A stretch of 64,000 bases of DNA from 66-474 sp044464225 (GTDB lineage Bacteria > Pseudomonadota > Gammaproteobacteria > Xanthomonadales > Rhodanobacteraceae). This document shows positions 51,101 through 60,402 of the stretch, piece by piece. The notes below the pieces were generated by a model. It was not told the origin of the DNA. It saw only the letters and a list, made by a program, of their open reading frames with translations, and did not search any database. The stretch is taken from positions 186,001-250,000 of the forward strand of contig JBIQLN010000001.1 in the NCBI GenBank assembly GCA_044464225.1. Reading direction: 5' to 3'. The first letter of the stretch is position 1; every line of letters begins with the position of its first letter. Position numbers and translations under genes: made by a program.

Positions 51101-51156
51101 ACTGACCGGTACAGTTAACCCCGTCGCGAGGCATTCCACTCGTGACTGTCAGTCAC
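51101..51156. promoter_or_regulatory. Candidate LysR operator pair between the adaptor and LysR genes
   Basis: Two inverted repeats with the same half-sites lie in the 132-bp divergent gap: ACTG-N7-CAGT at 51101-51115, and a perfect GTGACTG-T-CAGTCAC at 51142-51156. Their centres are about 41 bp apart, close to four helical turns on one face. This spacing suits a LysR tetramer that touches a recognition and an activation site. No convincing -35/-10 pair was fixed. Confidence 0.5.
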
Positions 51157-51169
51157 CAATCGGCGGATA

Positions 51170-52192
51170 ATGCAAAAGATGGAAGACTTGTCAGCAATAT
51201 CGAGCTTTGTCCGGGTGGTCGAGGCCAAGAGTTTCAGGGCCGCGGCCGCGCAACTTGGCATGACGCCTTCCGGGGTGAGCCGGGCGGTCTCGCGGCTGGA
51301 AGAACAGATCGGCGTCCGTCTGCTGTTCCGCAGCACCCGCGCCCTGAACCTCACCGACGACGGCGAGTCGTTCTACCGCCGCTGCAAGGACATCCTGGCC
51401 GACCTCGGCGAGGCGGTGGAATCGCTGGGCTACGCGCGCACCAAGCCGAGCGGCAAGCTGCGCGTCGCGATGAACGTATCGATCGGGCGCGCCGGGCTGA
51501 TCCCGAACCTCGCCGACTTCGAGGAACGCTATCCCGACATCCGGCTCGAGCTGTCGATGAGCGAACGCAACATCGGCCTGATCGAGGAAGGCATCGACTG
51601 CGCGATCCGCATGGGCGAGCTGGAGGATTCCAACCTGGTCGCGCGCAAGCTGGGTTACTTCAGCAATGTGCTGTGCGCGTCACCGGCGTACCTGGCGCGA
51701 CACGGCACGCCCAGCAGCCTCGACGACCTGAAGCGGCACAAGTGCATCAATTACGTGTATCCCACCAGCGGCCGCGCCTACCGGTGGCAATTCGATTCGC
51801 CGAACGGTCCCGTCACGCTCGATGTCGATGCGCACCTGCTGATCAACGATGGCGAGTCGGTGATCCAGGCGGCGATGGCGGGCCTCGGCATCATCCAGGT
51901 CCCGCACTGGCTGGCCGCAGGCCCCATCGGTCACGGCAAGCTGCAGGTGATCATGGAAGACACCATTTCGGCCGGCTCGCCCGTGTGGATCGTGTACCCG
52001 CAAAAGAAGCACCTGTCGGCCCGCGTCCACGCTTTCATCGACTGGATCCAGGAGATGTTTCGCCGCGACAACCTGCCCGCGTGCAGACGCGCGGCCGAAG
52101 ACGAGGCTCGCGCCAGCGCGCTTGTGGAAGCGGCGCGGACCCGTCCCGCCGACAAGGCTTTGTCCCGCCGGGAAGAACCTGTCGAGGTGTAG
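51170..52192 (+). CDS. LysR-family transcriptional regulator
   Basis: 340 residues (start 51170; the Met at 51179 is also possible). Winged HTH at about 4-65 (AISSFVRVVEAKSFRAAAAQLGMTPSGVSRAVSRLEEQIGVRLLFRSTR). The effector domain shows the CrgA/AaeR-like pattern GKLRVAMNVSIGRAGLIPNLADFEERYPDIRLELSMSERNIGLIEEGIDCAIRMGEL. A 30-residue polar tail is extra. It is divergent from the MexEF-like operon, so it probably controls that operon and itself in response to a pump substrate. In domain type it is not a close MexT, despite the same layout. Confidence 0.92.
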   Translation: MQKMEDLSAISSFVRVVEAKSFRAAAAQLGMTPSGVSRAVSRLEEQIGVRLLFRSTRALNLTDDGESFYRRCKDILADLGEAVESLGYARTKPSGKLRVAMNVSIGRAGLIPNLADFEERYPDIRLELSMSERNIGLIEEGIDCAIRMGELEDSNLVARKLGYFSNVLCASPAYLARHGTPSSLDDLKRHKCINYVYPTSGRAYRWQFDSPNGPVTLDVDAHLLINDGESVIQAAMAGLGIIQVPHWLAAGPIGHGKLQVIMEDTISAGSPVWIVYPQKKHLSARVHAFIDWIQEMFRRDNLPACRRAAEDEARASALVEAARTRPADKALSRREEPVEV

Positions 52193-52395
52193 CCCGCTCG
52201 GCGGGATCGGCGCAACCGCAGCTTCGACACGATGGACGGATGCGGGCGGACCCTCAAATCGTGCCCGCCCTCGACATCGAGCGGCTGCAGGCGACCGGGA
52301 AGCACCACGCGCCCATCGTGCGACCATCGGGGTGCGGCAGTCACGACCGCCGATGAAGATCGTCGCCGGCTTCGGCGCTGCCGATCGCGATGCGC

Positions 52396-52875
52396 TCAGG
52401 CGGCAACGCCCAATGCTTCGACGATCTGGTTTTCGACAGCGGCGAGATCGGGAATCCACGCGGGCTCGTCGTGCACCAGCACCTGTTCGCGCACGCCGAC
52501 CGGCAACGGGCCGGCGTTGCCGTCGGGCAGCAACATGTCTTCGGCGATCAGGGTCAGGCGCGGAAAGCCCTGGGTCAGCACGCCGAAATACGGCAGGCGC
52601 GCATGACCGGAAAGCGCCTTCAGGATCGCCACGCGCGCGTTCTCGGTGGATTCGTCCGCGGCCGTGCCCGCGAGTGCGGAGAATGCCAGCACGGGCAGTC
52701 CCCAACCGCGCCACGCCAGGCGCCCCAGCAACCATGGGGGCGCGCCTTCGACCGGCGACGGATGCGCGAAGGTGATCACCTCGGCCATGGTGGTGTTCGG
52801 CACGAGCACGCGCCCGCCCGTGACGGGCAGCATGACCCCGCGGATTTCGCGCGGCAGGGCATCAGCCGTGCTCAT
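52396..52875 (-). CDS. chpC: CheW-like adaptor ChpC of the Pil-Chp system
   Basis: 159 residues from MSTADALPREIRGVMLPV at 52875 with a strong AGGAGGC site. The longer frame upstream is antisense-free but lies within the preceding gene. The fold is CheW-like: GRVLVPNTTMAEVITF, PPWLLGRLAWRGWGLPVLAFSAL, then LPYFGVLTQGFPRLTLIAEDM. In Pseudomonas ChpC is a second CheW that couples receptors to ChpA. It is the last gene of the operon and overlaps the chpB-position gene by 14 bp. The 203-bp gap to the LysR gene holds nothing I recognise. Confidence 0.85.
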   Translation of the reverse strand: MSTADALPREIRGVMLPVTGGRVLVPNTTMAEVITFAHPSPVEGAPPWLLGRLAWRGWGLPVLAFSALAGTAADESTENARVAILKALSGHARLPYFGVLTQGFPRLTLIAEDMLLPDGNAGPLPVGVREQVLVHDEPAWIPDLAAVENQIVEALGVAA

Positions 52876-54217
52876 GGCTCGCCTCCTTGATGCCCGGTTC
52901 GACGGCATCGTTGGCGCCCGCCTTGTTGGCCGAGTCTCCCCCGAACCAGCGTTCGATCGGGTCGGCATCGACCCGCAGCGGCACGACGGTTTCCATCGGC
53001 ACCAGTTCCAGGCCCGCAAAGGCATCGGACAAGACCGGCTCGGACGGCTTGCGCGCAGGGTTGCCCACGGCAGCCGGCGGCGCGGCGTCCGGATCGACCA
53101 GCGCCCAGTCATCGAGCGATGGCAGGCTTGCGAGGACGTCGGCATCGTCGTCCGCAGTCGCAGGGCTCGGCACGAGGGGGGTGTCCTGCGTCGTCATGGG
53201 TTGAGCCTCGCAAACTTGATCCTCGGCGGCCGGCACGCTGTCGCCGGACACTTCGCGCCAGACCTGGGTGGGATCCCGGCTCTGCGCGGATTCGGGTTCC
53301 GCGAGCCGTGCGTCGATCATCGCCGACAGCGCCTCGGTGTCGACATCCAATGCAGCTTCGGCTTCGAAATCGAATGGCGCGGGCTGCTCCCGCGATGCAT
53401 CCGTTTCCAACGACAGGCCAGCCGCCACGCTCGCGTCCGTCGGCGCGTCCACCATCGAAATGGATGACGGTGCGTGCTCGACCCCTTGCGATGGCTCGTC
53501 GGCCGCCACGCTGCCTTCCGTCGGCGATTCAAGGGCGGGTTCGAACGACAGCGCATCCTCATCCCCGACCACGTGCGCGGGACCATCCAGCGACGGCGTA
53601 CCGGATTCCGGCACCCCATGCGCGGCTTCTGCAACCGGCCCGGCGGCCGGTGGGGGAATCTGCGCGCCCACGAAATCGACGGTCATGGTTTCGATTTCTT
53701 CCGGCGAAAGCGGAAGCTCGACCACGCCCGCGGAAGGGGCGGGCTCCACCGCTTCCACCGCAGTCGCGGCCACGGGCGCGTCCGCCGCAGCGAACTGCGG
53801 CCCGGCCGCATCGGCAACGGCTGCGACAGGCTCGGTCGCGGTGAAACGGGGCGCCGACTCCGGACGTGGCGGATCCACGTCACGGCTGCCGCGCAGTTTC
53901 GCGACAAGATGCCGCACCCACCGCGCCCGTGCCCAGCCTTCCAGCGATTGCGAAATCTCGGGGTCGTTGTACACCACCGCGATCCCGACCGCGTTCAACG
54001 CCGATTCCACGCGGTCCAGCCAGTCCCCGCCATCGAGGTTGATCAGCGCCGAGGTAGCGCCCGTGGAAGCCAGGCGATCCGCGTCGAAATCCGCCGCGGC
54101 GGACGCGTAGGCGATCTCGGCGTGCCCCGCCACGGCTTCGCGGACATGCACGGCGGCCGCCGCCTCGCCGAACACCAGCGCGATGCGCGGCTGTGTTTCC
54201 ACCGCACGATCAGCCAT
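52862..54217 (-). CDS. ChpB-position protein lacking a recognisable CheB methylesterase domain
   Basis: 451 residues. The first 115 (RIALVFGEAAAAVHVREAVAGHAEI ... SALINLDGGDWLDRVESALNAVGIAVVYND ... WARARWVRHLVAKLRG) form a receiver-like or CheB-N-like globule without a clear phospho-acceptor. The remaining 330 residues are an acidic Ala/Pro/Glu-rich linker, closed by GLELVPMETVVPLRVDADPIERWFGG. ChpB of related bacteria carries a CheB esterase (GxSxGG, catalytic His and Asp) after such a linker; here none is visible before the stop. It overlaps chpA by 8 bp and chpC by 14 bp, so nothing is missing through frameshift in the gap. Naming is by place in the operon; function uncertain. Confidence 0.7.
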   Translation of the reverse strand: MADRAVETQPRIALVFGEAAAAVHVREAVAGHAEIAYASAAADFDADRLASTGATSALINLDGGDWLDRVESALNAVGIAVVYNDPEISQSLEGWARARWVRHLVAKLRGSRDVDPPRPESAPRFTATEPVAAVADAAGPQFAAADAPVAATAVEAVEPAPSAGVVELPLSPEEIETMTVDFVGAQIPPPAAGPVAEAAHGVPESGTPSLDGPAHVVGDEDALSFEPALESPTEGSVAADEPSQGVEHAPSSISMVDAPTDASVAAGLSLETDASREQPAPFDFEAEAALDVDTEALSAMIDARLAEPESAQSRDPTQVWREVSGDSVPAAEDQVCEAQPMTTQDTPLVPSPATADDDADVLASLPSLDDWALVDPDAAPPAAVGNPARKPSEPVLSDAFAGLELVPMETVVPLRVDADPIERWFGGDSANKAGANDAVEPGIKEASHEHG

Positions 54218-57200
54218 GGCGCGCCTCCAGCATCTCGTTGACGTGGCGCAACAAGTCGGATTCGCTGTACGGCTTGCCGATATAGCGCTCCACGCCGATT
54301 TCGAACGCCCGCTGGCGGTGTTTTTCGCCCGTGCGCGACGTGATCATGATGATCGGCACGTGGCGGAACCGCGCATCGTTCTTCATGTGCGTGGCCAGCT
54401 CGTAGCCGTCCATCCGCGGCATCTCGATGTCGAGCAGCATGAGGTCCGGCACGCGCTCCTGCAGCAATTCCAGCGCGTCCATGCCGTCCTTCGCCGTGAC
54501 CACCTCCAGTTGTTCGCGCTCGAGGACGCGCGTGGTGACCTTGCGCATCGTGATGGAGTCATCGACCACCATCACCAGGCGCGGGCCTGCCTCGTCCGCG
54601 CGTACCGTGGCGACGGGTGGTGCGGGTTCGGCCTCGCCCGGCTCTGCTTCCGCACTCGCGGGAAGCGCCGATTGCTTGGCAACGAAATGACGCACCAGCG
54701 GCGCCAGGTCGAGGATCAGCATCACCGAGCCATCGCCCAGGATGGTGGCGCCGAACATCCCCGGCACGTTGCTGATCTGCGGGCCCACCGGCTTCACCAC
54801 GATCTCGCGCGAACCGATCACGGTATCGATGTGGATCGCCGCCCGGAGGTCGCCTGCACGCACCATCAGCAGCGGCACCTGGCCCGCGCTATCTTCGACG
54901 ACGGGCGAAACGCCGAGGCCCAGCAGCTCGGACAATTCGTACAACTGGTACTGCTCGCCGACATATTCGATGGTGCGATCGCCGCCAGCCATGCGGGCGG
55001 CCATTTGCTCGCGCGGGATGCGCGAGACCGCCTGCACGGAGGTCATGGGCACCGCGAAAGTCGTGTCGCCCGCACGCACCGTGATCGCCTGGGTCACCGC
55101 GAGCGTAAACGGCAGGCGGATGTTGAACGTGGTGCCCTTGCCGCGTTCGGACTCGATGGTCAGCGAGCCACCGAGCTGGCGGATTTCATTGGCGACCACG
55201 TCCATGCCGACGCCACGACCTGCGAGCTGGCTCACCTCGCTGGCGGTGGAGAAACCGGTCTGCAGCACGAAGTTGAAAAGCTCGGCGTCCGACACCGGGA
55301 TGTCGGCTTGCAACAGACCGCGCTCGATGGCCTTGGTCCGAATCGCATCGCGATCGAACCCTGCGCCGTCGTCGGTCACCCGCACCAATACCTCGGTGCC
55401 CTGCCGGCCGACGTGGATGGTGACGGTCCCCTCCATCGGCTTGCCGATGGCGACGCGCTGGGCGGGATCCTCGATGCCGTGCGCAAGCGCGTTGCGCAGC
55501 ATGTGTTCGAAGGGCGCCTTCATGCGCTCCATCACGCTGCGATCCATTTCACCCTGTGCGCCTTCCACGCGCAACTGCGCGCGCTTGCCGAGTTCGTCGG
55601 CGGCGCCGCGCAACGTGCGGCGCAGGTTCGGCACCATCGATTCGAACGGCACCATGCGCGTGCGCATCAGGCCGTCCTGCAGATCGGAGTTCACCCGCGA
55701 CTGTTGCAGCAACAGTGTTTCCGACTGGCGTGCCTGGTCATCCAGGATGTCCTGGATCGAGGCCAGGTCGGACACCGACTCGGCGAGCGCGCGTGAATAC
55801 TGCTGCAGGTTGGAAAACCGGTCGAGTTCCAGCGGATCGAACGCGGCGCCTTCGCCGGCTTCGTTCTCGCGCTGGTAACGCGACAGGATCTGCGTTTCGG
55901 TTTCGATTTCCAGCTTGCGCAACTGCTCGCGCAGGCGGGCGACGGTCTGGTTGAGCTCCACGAGGTTGAAACGGAAGCTGCCGACCTGCTGTTCCAGGCG
56001 CGCGCGATAGATCGACGCCTCGCCCGCGGCGTTGACCAGCGAATCCAGCAAATCGGAACGCACGCGGATCATTTCGGCCGGGGCGTGCACCTCGGTCTCG
56101 CTGAACTGCGGCGCCTCGCGCGGCGGCGGGGGCGGAACCGCGGCCGCTGCGGGCGCGGCTTTCGCCTGCCCCTGCACGGCCTCGCCATCGGGCGCATGGG
56201 CGGCAAGGTCGGCGCCAGCCTCGGCGTCCACCGGCCGGCCTTCGGCCAACGCGTTGAAGCGGTCGATGGCGTTCACCGGGGTCGCCACCGCCCGGTTCTG
56301 CATCACGCGCTCGACCAGGTCGTGCAGGCGATCGAAGGCGCGCTCCAGCGAGTCGACTTCGACCGGCTCGACCGCGCGCTTGCGGTCGCCGATCTTCTCC
56401 AGCAGCGTTTCCATCGCATGGGCCAGATCGCCCACCGCGGCGATGCCCACCACGCGCGCACCCCCCTTCAGGGTGTGCAGGTTGCGCTGCAAGCCACGAA
56501 TGCATTCGGCGTCGTCGGGCGCATTGCGCAACATCGCCATCAAGCTGTCGCTGCTGTCCAGCAACTCGCCGCCTTCCTCGGTGAAGAGGCTGACAAGTTC
56601 CGGGTCGAGTCCCGGGATATCCAGCTCGCCATCGGGTTGCGTGTCTTCCGGAAATGCCGGCAAGGCCGCGGCGGCGATGTCGCGCTCCGCCTGCATCCGC
56701 GCCGCAGCGATGCGTTCGGCTTCGGCCTGCTCGGCCGCGATGCGTTCACGTTCCGCCTGCTCGGCCGCGAGACGCTCGCGCTCCGCCTGTTCGGCGGCAA
56801 GCCGTTCCTGCTCGGCCCGCGCTGCCGCAAGACGTTCCTGCTCGGCTCGTTCCGCCGCAAGACGCTCGCGTTCGGCCTGTTCCGCGGCCAGGCGTTCCTG
56901 CTCCGCCTGTTCGGCGGCAAGGCGTTCCGCCTCCGCTTTTTCGGCGGCAGCACGCTCGGCTTCGGCAGCAAGGCGTGCCTGCTCCCGCTCCGCGGCCACA
57001 CGCTCCTGCTCGGCTTGCTCGGCGGCCAGCCGGGCCTGCTCTGCCTGTTCGGCCGCGAGGCGTTCCCGTTCGGCCTGTTCCGCCGCAGCGCGTTCGGCTT
57101 CCTCCTGTTCGGCCGCGACGCGATCCTGTTCGGCCTTCGCCGCCGCAGCGCGCTCGGCTTCGGCCCGTTCGGCGGCGATGCGCTCCTGTTCCGCCCTTTC

Positions 57201-60200
57201 CGCGGCCAGCCTGTCGGCCTCTTCGCGGGCCGCAAGGGCGTCGGCGTCGTCCTCGGTGGGCAGGGTGGAGACGGGCGCCAACCCGATGGCCATGGCGCCA
57301 TCATCGGACTCGTCCTGGAGCGCCAATTCTGCCTCGGCGTCGAGTTCAAGCTCCGCCATCGAAACCCGTGGCAACCCGAACGGAGCGGCCTCGGGCCAGC
57401 GATCGCGCAGCGCCTCCAGCCGTTCGGCCAGCGCGGTCGTGTCCGGTACGTCGGGAGCGGGCGCATCGAACTGTGCCATCACGTGATCGGTCATCGAGAC
57501 CGCATCCCGCATCGCGTCGCAGCCTTCGCGATCGAGCGGGGCCTCGGCGGCACGCACGCGGCGCACCCAGGACTCCATCGGTGCCAGCATGTTCGCAAGC
57601 ATCTCGATGCCGACCATCGCCACCGCGCCGTGCAGCGTGTGCACCGAGCGCATCAGCTCGTCGTCCACCGGGACATGGTGGTCGACGTTGCGCGCCAGGT
57701 AGGCGCGGAGATTGTCGAGGTGCTGGCCCACTTCGGTTCGCAGCACGTCCAACAGGATCGGGTCCACCACCGGCAGCCCGGTCTCCGGGGAGGTGATGAC
57801 GTGATCCGGCGTGGGGACGGGGGCGGTCTCCGTCGCGGACCCTTCGCTCGCGGGCACCCAACGGCGCACGGTACGCACGGTCTTGCGATACCCCTGGACC
57901 AGATCGGCGATCCGCGCCGGCTCGCCCGCGGCGAGCTTGTCAGCGGCCAGCATGATCGCGTCGAGCGGAGGATCCAGCGCGACCGGCCGTCCCTGCAGGC
58001 CGGCGTGCAATTTCGGTAGCGTCGCGACCGCGGCATCCACCACGTCCTGCACGTTCTGGCCGGGCTGGATGGTGCGATCGAGCACGCGGTTCAGCATGTT
58101 CTCGATCTTCCAACTGAATTCGCCCAGCGCCGCCGCACCCACCAGCCGCCCCGATCCCTTCAGCGTGTGGAATGAACGCCGTACGTTCTTGAGCGTGTCG
58201 AGGTCTTCCGGATTGGCTTTCCACGCCGGCAGGTTGACGTTGATGTTGGCGATTTCCTCGCCAACCTCCTCGACGAAGACCTCGCGGATCTCCTCGTCGA
58301 TGCCAGCGGCATCCTGGAAAGCGGTATCGACCGGCGCGGCACCATCCGCCTCGGCCGGTTCCAGCACTTCCTCTTCGACGTCCTCCCAGTGGCCCGGTCC
58401 GACGCCGGGCATCGCCTGCCCCGCTTGCGCGGCTTCCGCGTCATTGCCCGCCGCGACCGGAATGTCGACCGCGATCGGAACGCCCCTGCCGATCGGCGCA
58501 ATGGGTGCCGAGCCCACCGCCGGCGCTTCCGCGGCCGGCAAGCCGTCTTCGGTGACGACCGCTTCGGTCGGCTCGCGCCGGGCCGGAAGCGGCCAGTACT
58601 GGAGTTTCTCCAGGCTGTGCTGGGCCGCATCGAGAATGCGGTTGTCGCTGGCGCTCGAATCGCGCCCGATTTCGAGGTAATACTCGACGCTCGCCATCGC
58701 ATCGGCCAGAGCGTCCATGTCATCGACGGTGGGCACCTTGCGGTCGGCGATCAGTTCGTTGCCGACGTAGCGGTCGATGCCGTCCACCAGTTCCGCCGGG
58801 CGCTCCAGGTTGAGGATGCGCAGCGCACCCGACACCTCGGCGAGCAGCTTCGGCACTTCCGCGAGTTGCGCGTGCGACCAGGACGATTCGATGAAGGCGG
58901 TGATGTGTTCCTTGACGTGGCCGAGGTTGGCACCGGCTTCGCGCATCAGCGTGCGCATGATCTTGCGGGCTTCGCTCGAGGGCAGCGCGTCGCCCGACGA
59001 TTCGGTGGCGCCGAGGTACTCGATGTGTTCGTCGAGCGAGGCGTCCACGTACAACAGCGCGCTGGCGACGTCGAGGATGACTTCGGGCTTCGCCTCGCGC
59101 TTGCCGTCGATGACGTCGGCGATCACCTTGCGCTGGTCACCGATCATCCTTGCAGGTGATTCCAGCCCGAGCATTCCCAGCGTGTCGCCGACGCGATGCA
59201 GCGTCTCGACCTGCGGCGCCAGTTGCTGCGGACTGCGGTCCTCGCGGCGCAGGAAAATGTCCAGGCCTTCCTTGATGCGCAACAGATCCTCGCGCACCGC
59301 CTTGGCGACGGTGTCGAGCAGCGCGCGGTTGCGGCCCGACATCGCTGCGCGCGCACGTTCCAGTTCCTCGGCCGACGGCACCATGCGGTCGAGCGCGAAA
59401 CACTGCGCGATCGCTTCGGTGCGGCCGGGGCCGGGCGTCGCGTGTGCGACCGAGAACAGCAGGACGCGAACGAGTTCGCGCGCATCTTCGTCGCCGCACA
59501 CATCCTCGCCCTGGTCCTGCATGTGGCGAATGGTGCGATCGAGTTGCCCGAACTGCTGGCGCAAGCTGGTGAGGTGATGGTCCAGCCGGCCCTGCTGCAA
59601 GGCTTCCAGCACCCCGCCCGCCACCCACCACAGGCGACGCGCGGCTTCGGCATGGCACGCCGCACGAAGCTCGTCCATGCAGTCGCGCATGTCCGCGAAG
59701 TTGGGTTGCTTGCCTTGGGTCCAGGCCAGCAACTGCACCTGGAAGCGCGCGCGGATCTGGGTGGCGCGCTGGCGCAAGTCGGCGAACGGATACGCCACCC
59801 GCGCACCGGCGGCTTCCGGCGGCAGCGGGCGATCGATGTCGGGATGGAACAGCACGCGCTGGTCGACGGCTTCCGCACCGCGGGCATCGCGCAGTTCGTT
59901 GAGCAGCGGCAGCAGGACGATGGGGATGTCCTTGTGGCCACTTTCGATCAGGTCGAGATAATCGGGCAACTGCACCAGCCCGCGCATCAAAGCGCCGAAC
60001 GCCTCGTCGCGGTCGGCGACCTTGCCGTCCAGCACCGATTGCGCCAGATGCTCCATTTCCTGATCGAGTTCGGCGGCGCCGTACAACTCGACCATGCGCA
60101 GCGTGCCGAGTACCTGGTGCAGCAGGCCCACGCAGCTTTGCATCAGGCGCGCGTCTTCGGGATCCTCGGCATAGGCTTCGAGCGCCTGCCGGGCCTCCGA

Positions 60201-60383
60201 CAGCAACTGGTCTATCTGCGGCTTGATCCAACCGAGGGTCGAGAAATCGATGTGTTCTTCGAGTTGCATCGTCGCTTTCCGCACGCTGCCGCCGGCGTCC
60301 CCCTCCAGGACCGCGCCGGGCGCGACCGCGGCCATGCCGGCTTCGCCGGTGGTCGTGGTCATGATGTCGTCGCCTGCGGTCAT
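54210..60383 (-). CDS. chpA: Hybrid histidine kinase ChpA (PilL), twitching chemosensory CheA
   Basis: 2057 residues from the ATG at 60383, behind GGAGGAGGGG. The N-terminal 600 residues resemble FimL (LLHQVLGTLRMVELYGAAEL). Three Hpt domains show full motifs: H739 (HTLKGSGRLVGA), H915 (HTLHGAVAMVGI) and H1303 (HTLKGGARVVGI). Between the second and third lies an Ala/Glu/Arg-rich helix (about 1045-1232). Then come the dimer helices, the HATPase (HMLRNALAHGIED about 1630; DDGAGFD; GRGVGMDVVANEIRQLGG about 1728), a CheW domain (about 1760-1900) and a receiver with D1985. The protein phosphorylates PilG/PilH to control pilus extension and retraction. It lies 19 bp after pilJ. Confidence 0.94.
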   Translation of the reverse strand: MTAGDDIMTTTTGEAGMAAVAPGAVLEGDAGGSVRKATMQLEEHIDFSTLGWIKPQIDQLLSEARQALEAYAEDPEDARLMQSCVGLLHQVLGTLRMVELYGAAELDQEMEHLAQSVLDGKVADRDEAFGALMRGLVQLPDYLDLIESGHKDIPIVLLPLLNELRDARGAEAVDQRVLFHPDIDRPLPPEAAGARVAYPFADLRQRATQIRARFQVQLLAWTQGKQPNFADMRDCMDELRAACHAEAARRLWWVAGGVLEALQQGRLDHHLTSLRQQFGQLDRTIRHMQDQGEDVCGDEDARELVRVLLFSVAHATPGPGRTEAIAQCFALDRMVPSAEELERARAAMSGRNRALLDTVAKAVREDLLRIKEGLDIFLRREDRSPQQLAPQVETLHRVGDTLGMLGLESPARMIGDQRKVIADVIDGKREAKPEVILDVASALLYVDASLDEHIEYLGATESSGDALPSSEARKIMRTLMREAGANLGHVKEHITAFIESSWSHAQLAEVPKLLAEVSGALRILNLERPAELVDGIDRYVGNELIADRKVPTVDDMDALADAMASVEYYLEIGRDSSASDNRILDAAQHSLEKLQYWPLPARREPTEAVVTEDGLPAAEAPAVGSAPIAPIGRGVPIAVDIPVAAGNDAEAAQAGQAMPGVGPGHWEDVEEEVLEPAEADGAAPVDTAFQDAAGIDEEIREVFVEEVGEEIANINVNLPAWKANPEDLDTLKNVRRSFHTLKGSGRLVGAAALGEFSWKIENMLNRVLDRTIQPGQNVQDVVDAAVATLPKLHAGLQGRPVALDPPLDAIMLAADKLAAGEPARIADLVQGYRKTVRTVRRWVPASEGSATETAPVPTPDHVITSPETGLPVVDPILLDVLRTEVGQHLDNLRAYLARNVDHHVPVDDELMRSVHTLHGAVAMVGIEMLANMLAPMESWVRRVRAAEAPLDREGCDAMRDAVSMTDHVMAQFDAPAPDVPDTTALAERLEALRDRWPEAAPFGLPRVSMAELELDAEAELALQDESDDGAMAIGLAPVSTLPTEDDADALAAREEADRLAAERAEQERIAAERAEAERAAAAKAEQDRVAAEQEEAERAAAEQAERERLAAEQAEQARLAAEQAEQERVAAEREQARLAAEAERAAAEKAEAERLAAEQAEQERLAAEQAERERLAAERAEQERLAAARAEQERLAAEQAERERLAAEQAERERIAAEQAEAERIAAARMQAERDIAAAALPAFPEDTQPDGELDIPGLDPELVSLFTEEGGELLDSSDSLMAMLRNAPDDAECIRGLQRNLHTLKGGARVVGIAAVGDLAHAMETLLEKIGDRKRAVEPVEVDSLERAFDRLHDLVERVMQNRAVATPVNAIDRFNALAEGRPVDAEAGADLAAHAPDGEAVQGQAKAAPAAAAVPPPPPREAPQFSETEVHAPAEMIRVRSDLLDSLVNAAGEASIYRARLEQQVGSFRFNLVELNQTVARLREQLRKLEIETETQILSRYQRENEAGEGAAFDPLELDRFSNLQQYSRALAESVSDLASIQDILDDQARQSETLLLQQSRVNSDLQDGLMRTRMVPFESMVPNLRRTLRGAADELGKRAQLRVEGAQGEMDRSVMERMKAPFEHMLRNALAHGIEDPAQRVAIGKPMEGTVTIHVGRQGTEVLVRVTDDGAGFDRDAIRTKAIERGLLQADIPVSDAELFNFVLQTGFSTASEVSQLAGRGVGMDVVANEIRQLGGSLTIESERGKGTTFNIRLPFTLAVTQAITVRAGDTTFAVPMTSVQAVSRIPREQMAARMAGGDRTIEYVGEQYQLYELSELLGLGVSPVVEDSAGQVPLLMVRAGDLRAAIHIDTVIGSREIVVKPVGPQISNVPGMFGATILGDGSVMLILDLAPLVRHFVAKQSALPASAEAEPGEAEPAPPVATVRADEAGPRLVMVVDDSITMRKVTTRVLEREQLEVVTAKDGMDALELLQERVPDLMLLDIEMPRMDGYELATHMKNDARFRHVPIIMITSRTGEKHRQRAFEIGVERYIGKPYSESDLLRHVNEMLEARHG
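56690..57230. repeat. Tandem 30-bp repeats in chpA encoding a 10-residue Ala/Glu/Arg helix unit
   Basis: About 17-18 imperfect copies of a 30-bp unit encode variants of EQAERERLAA (also EQAEAERIAA and ERAEQERLAA). The units make a continuous, highly charged helix between Hpt domains, like the long helix of TolA. Such arrays change length by slippage or recombination, so strain-to-strain variation is expected. Confidence 0.75.
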
Positions 60384-60402
60384 GGCCCCTCCTCCTGCTG
60401 GC

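Noticed and set aside
51931..52344. Small minus-strand gene between chpC and the LysR gene
   Set aside because: The N-terminal part reads plausibly, but the frame runs antisense into the LysR gene and has no ribosome-binding site.
56690..57230. CRISPR array
   Set aside because: The periodic sequence is a coding tandem repeat inside chpA with no unique spacers.
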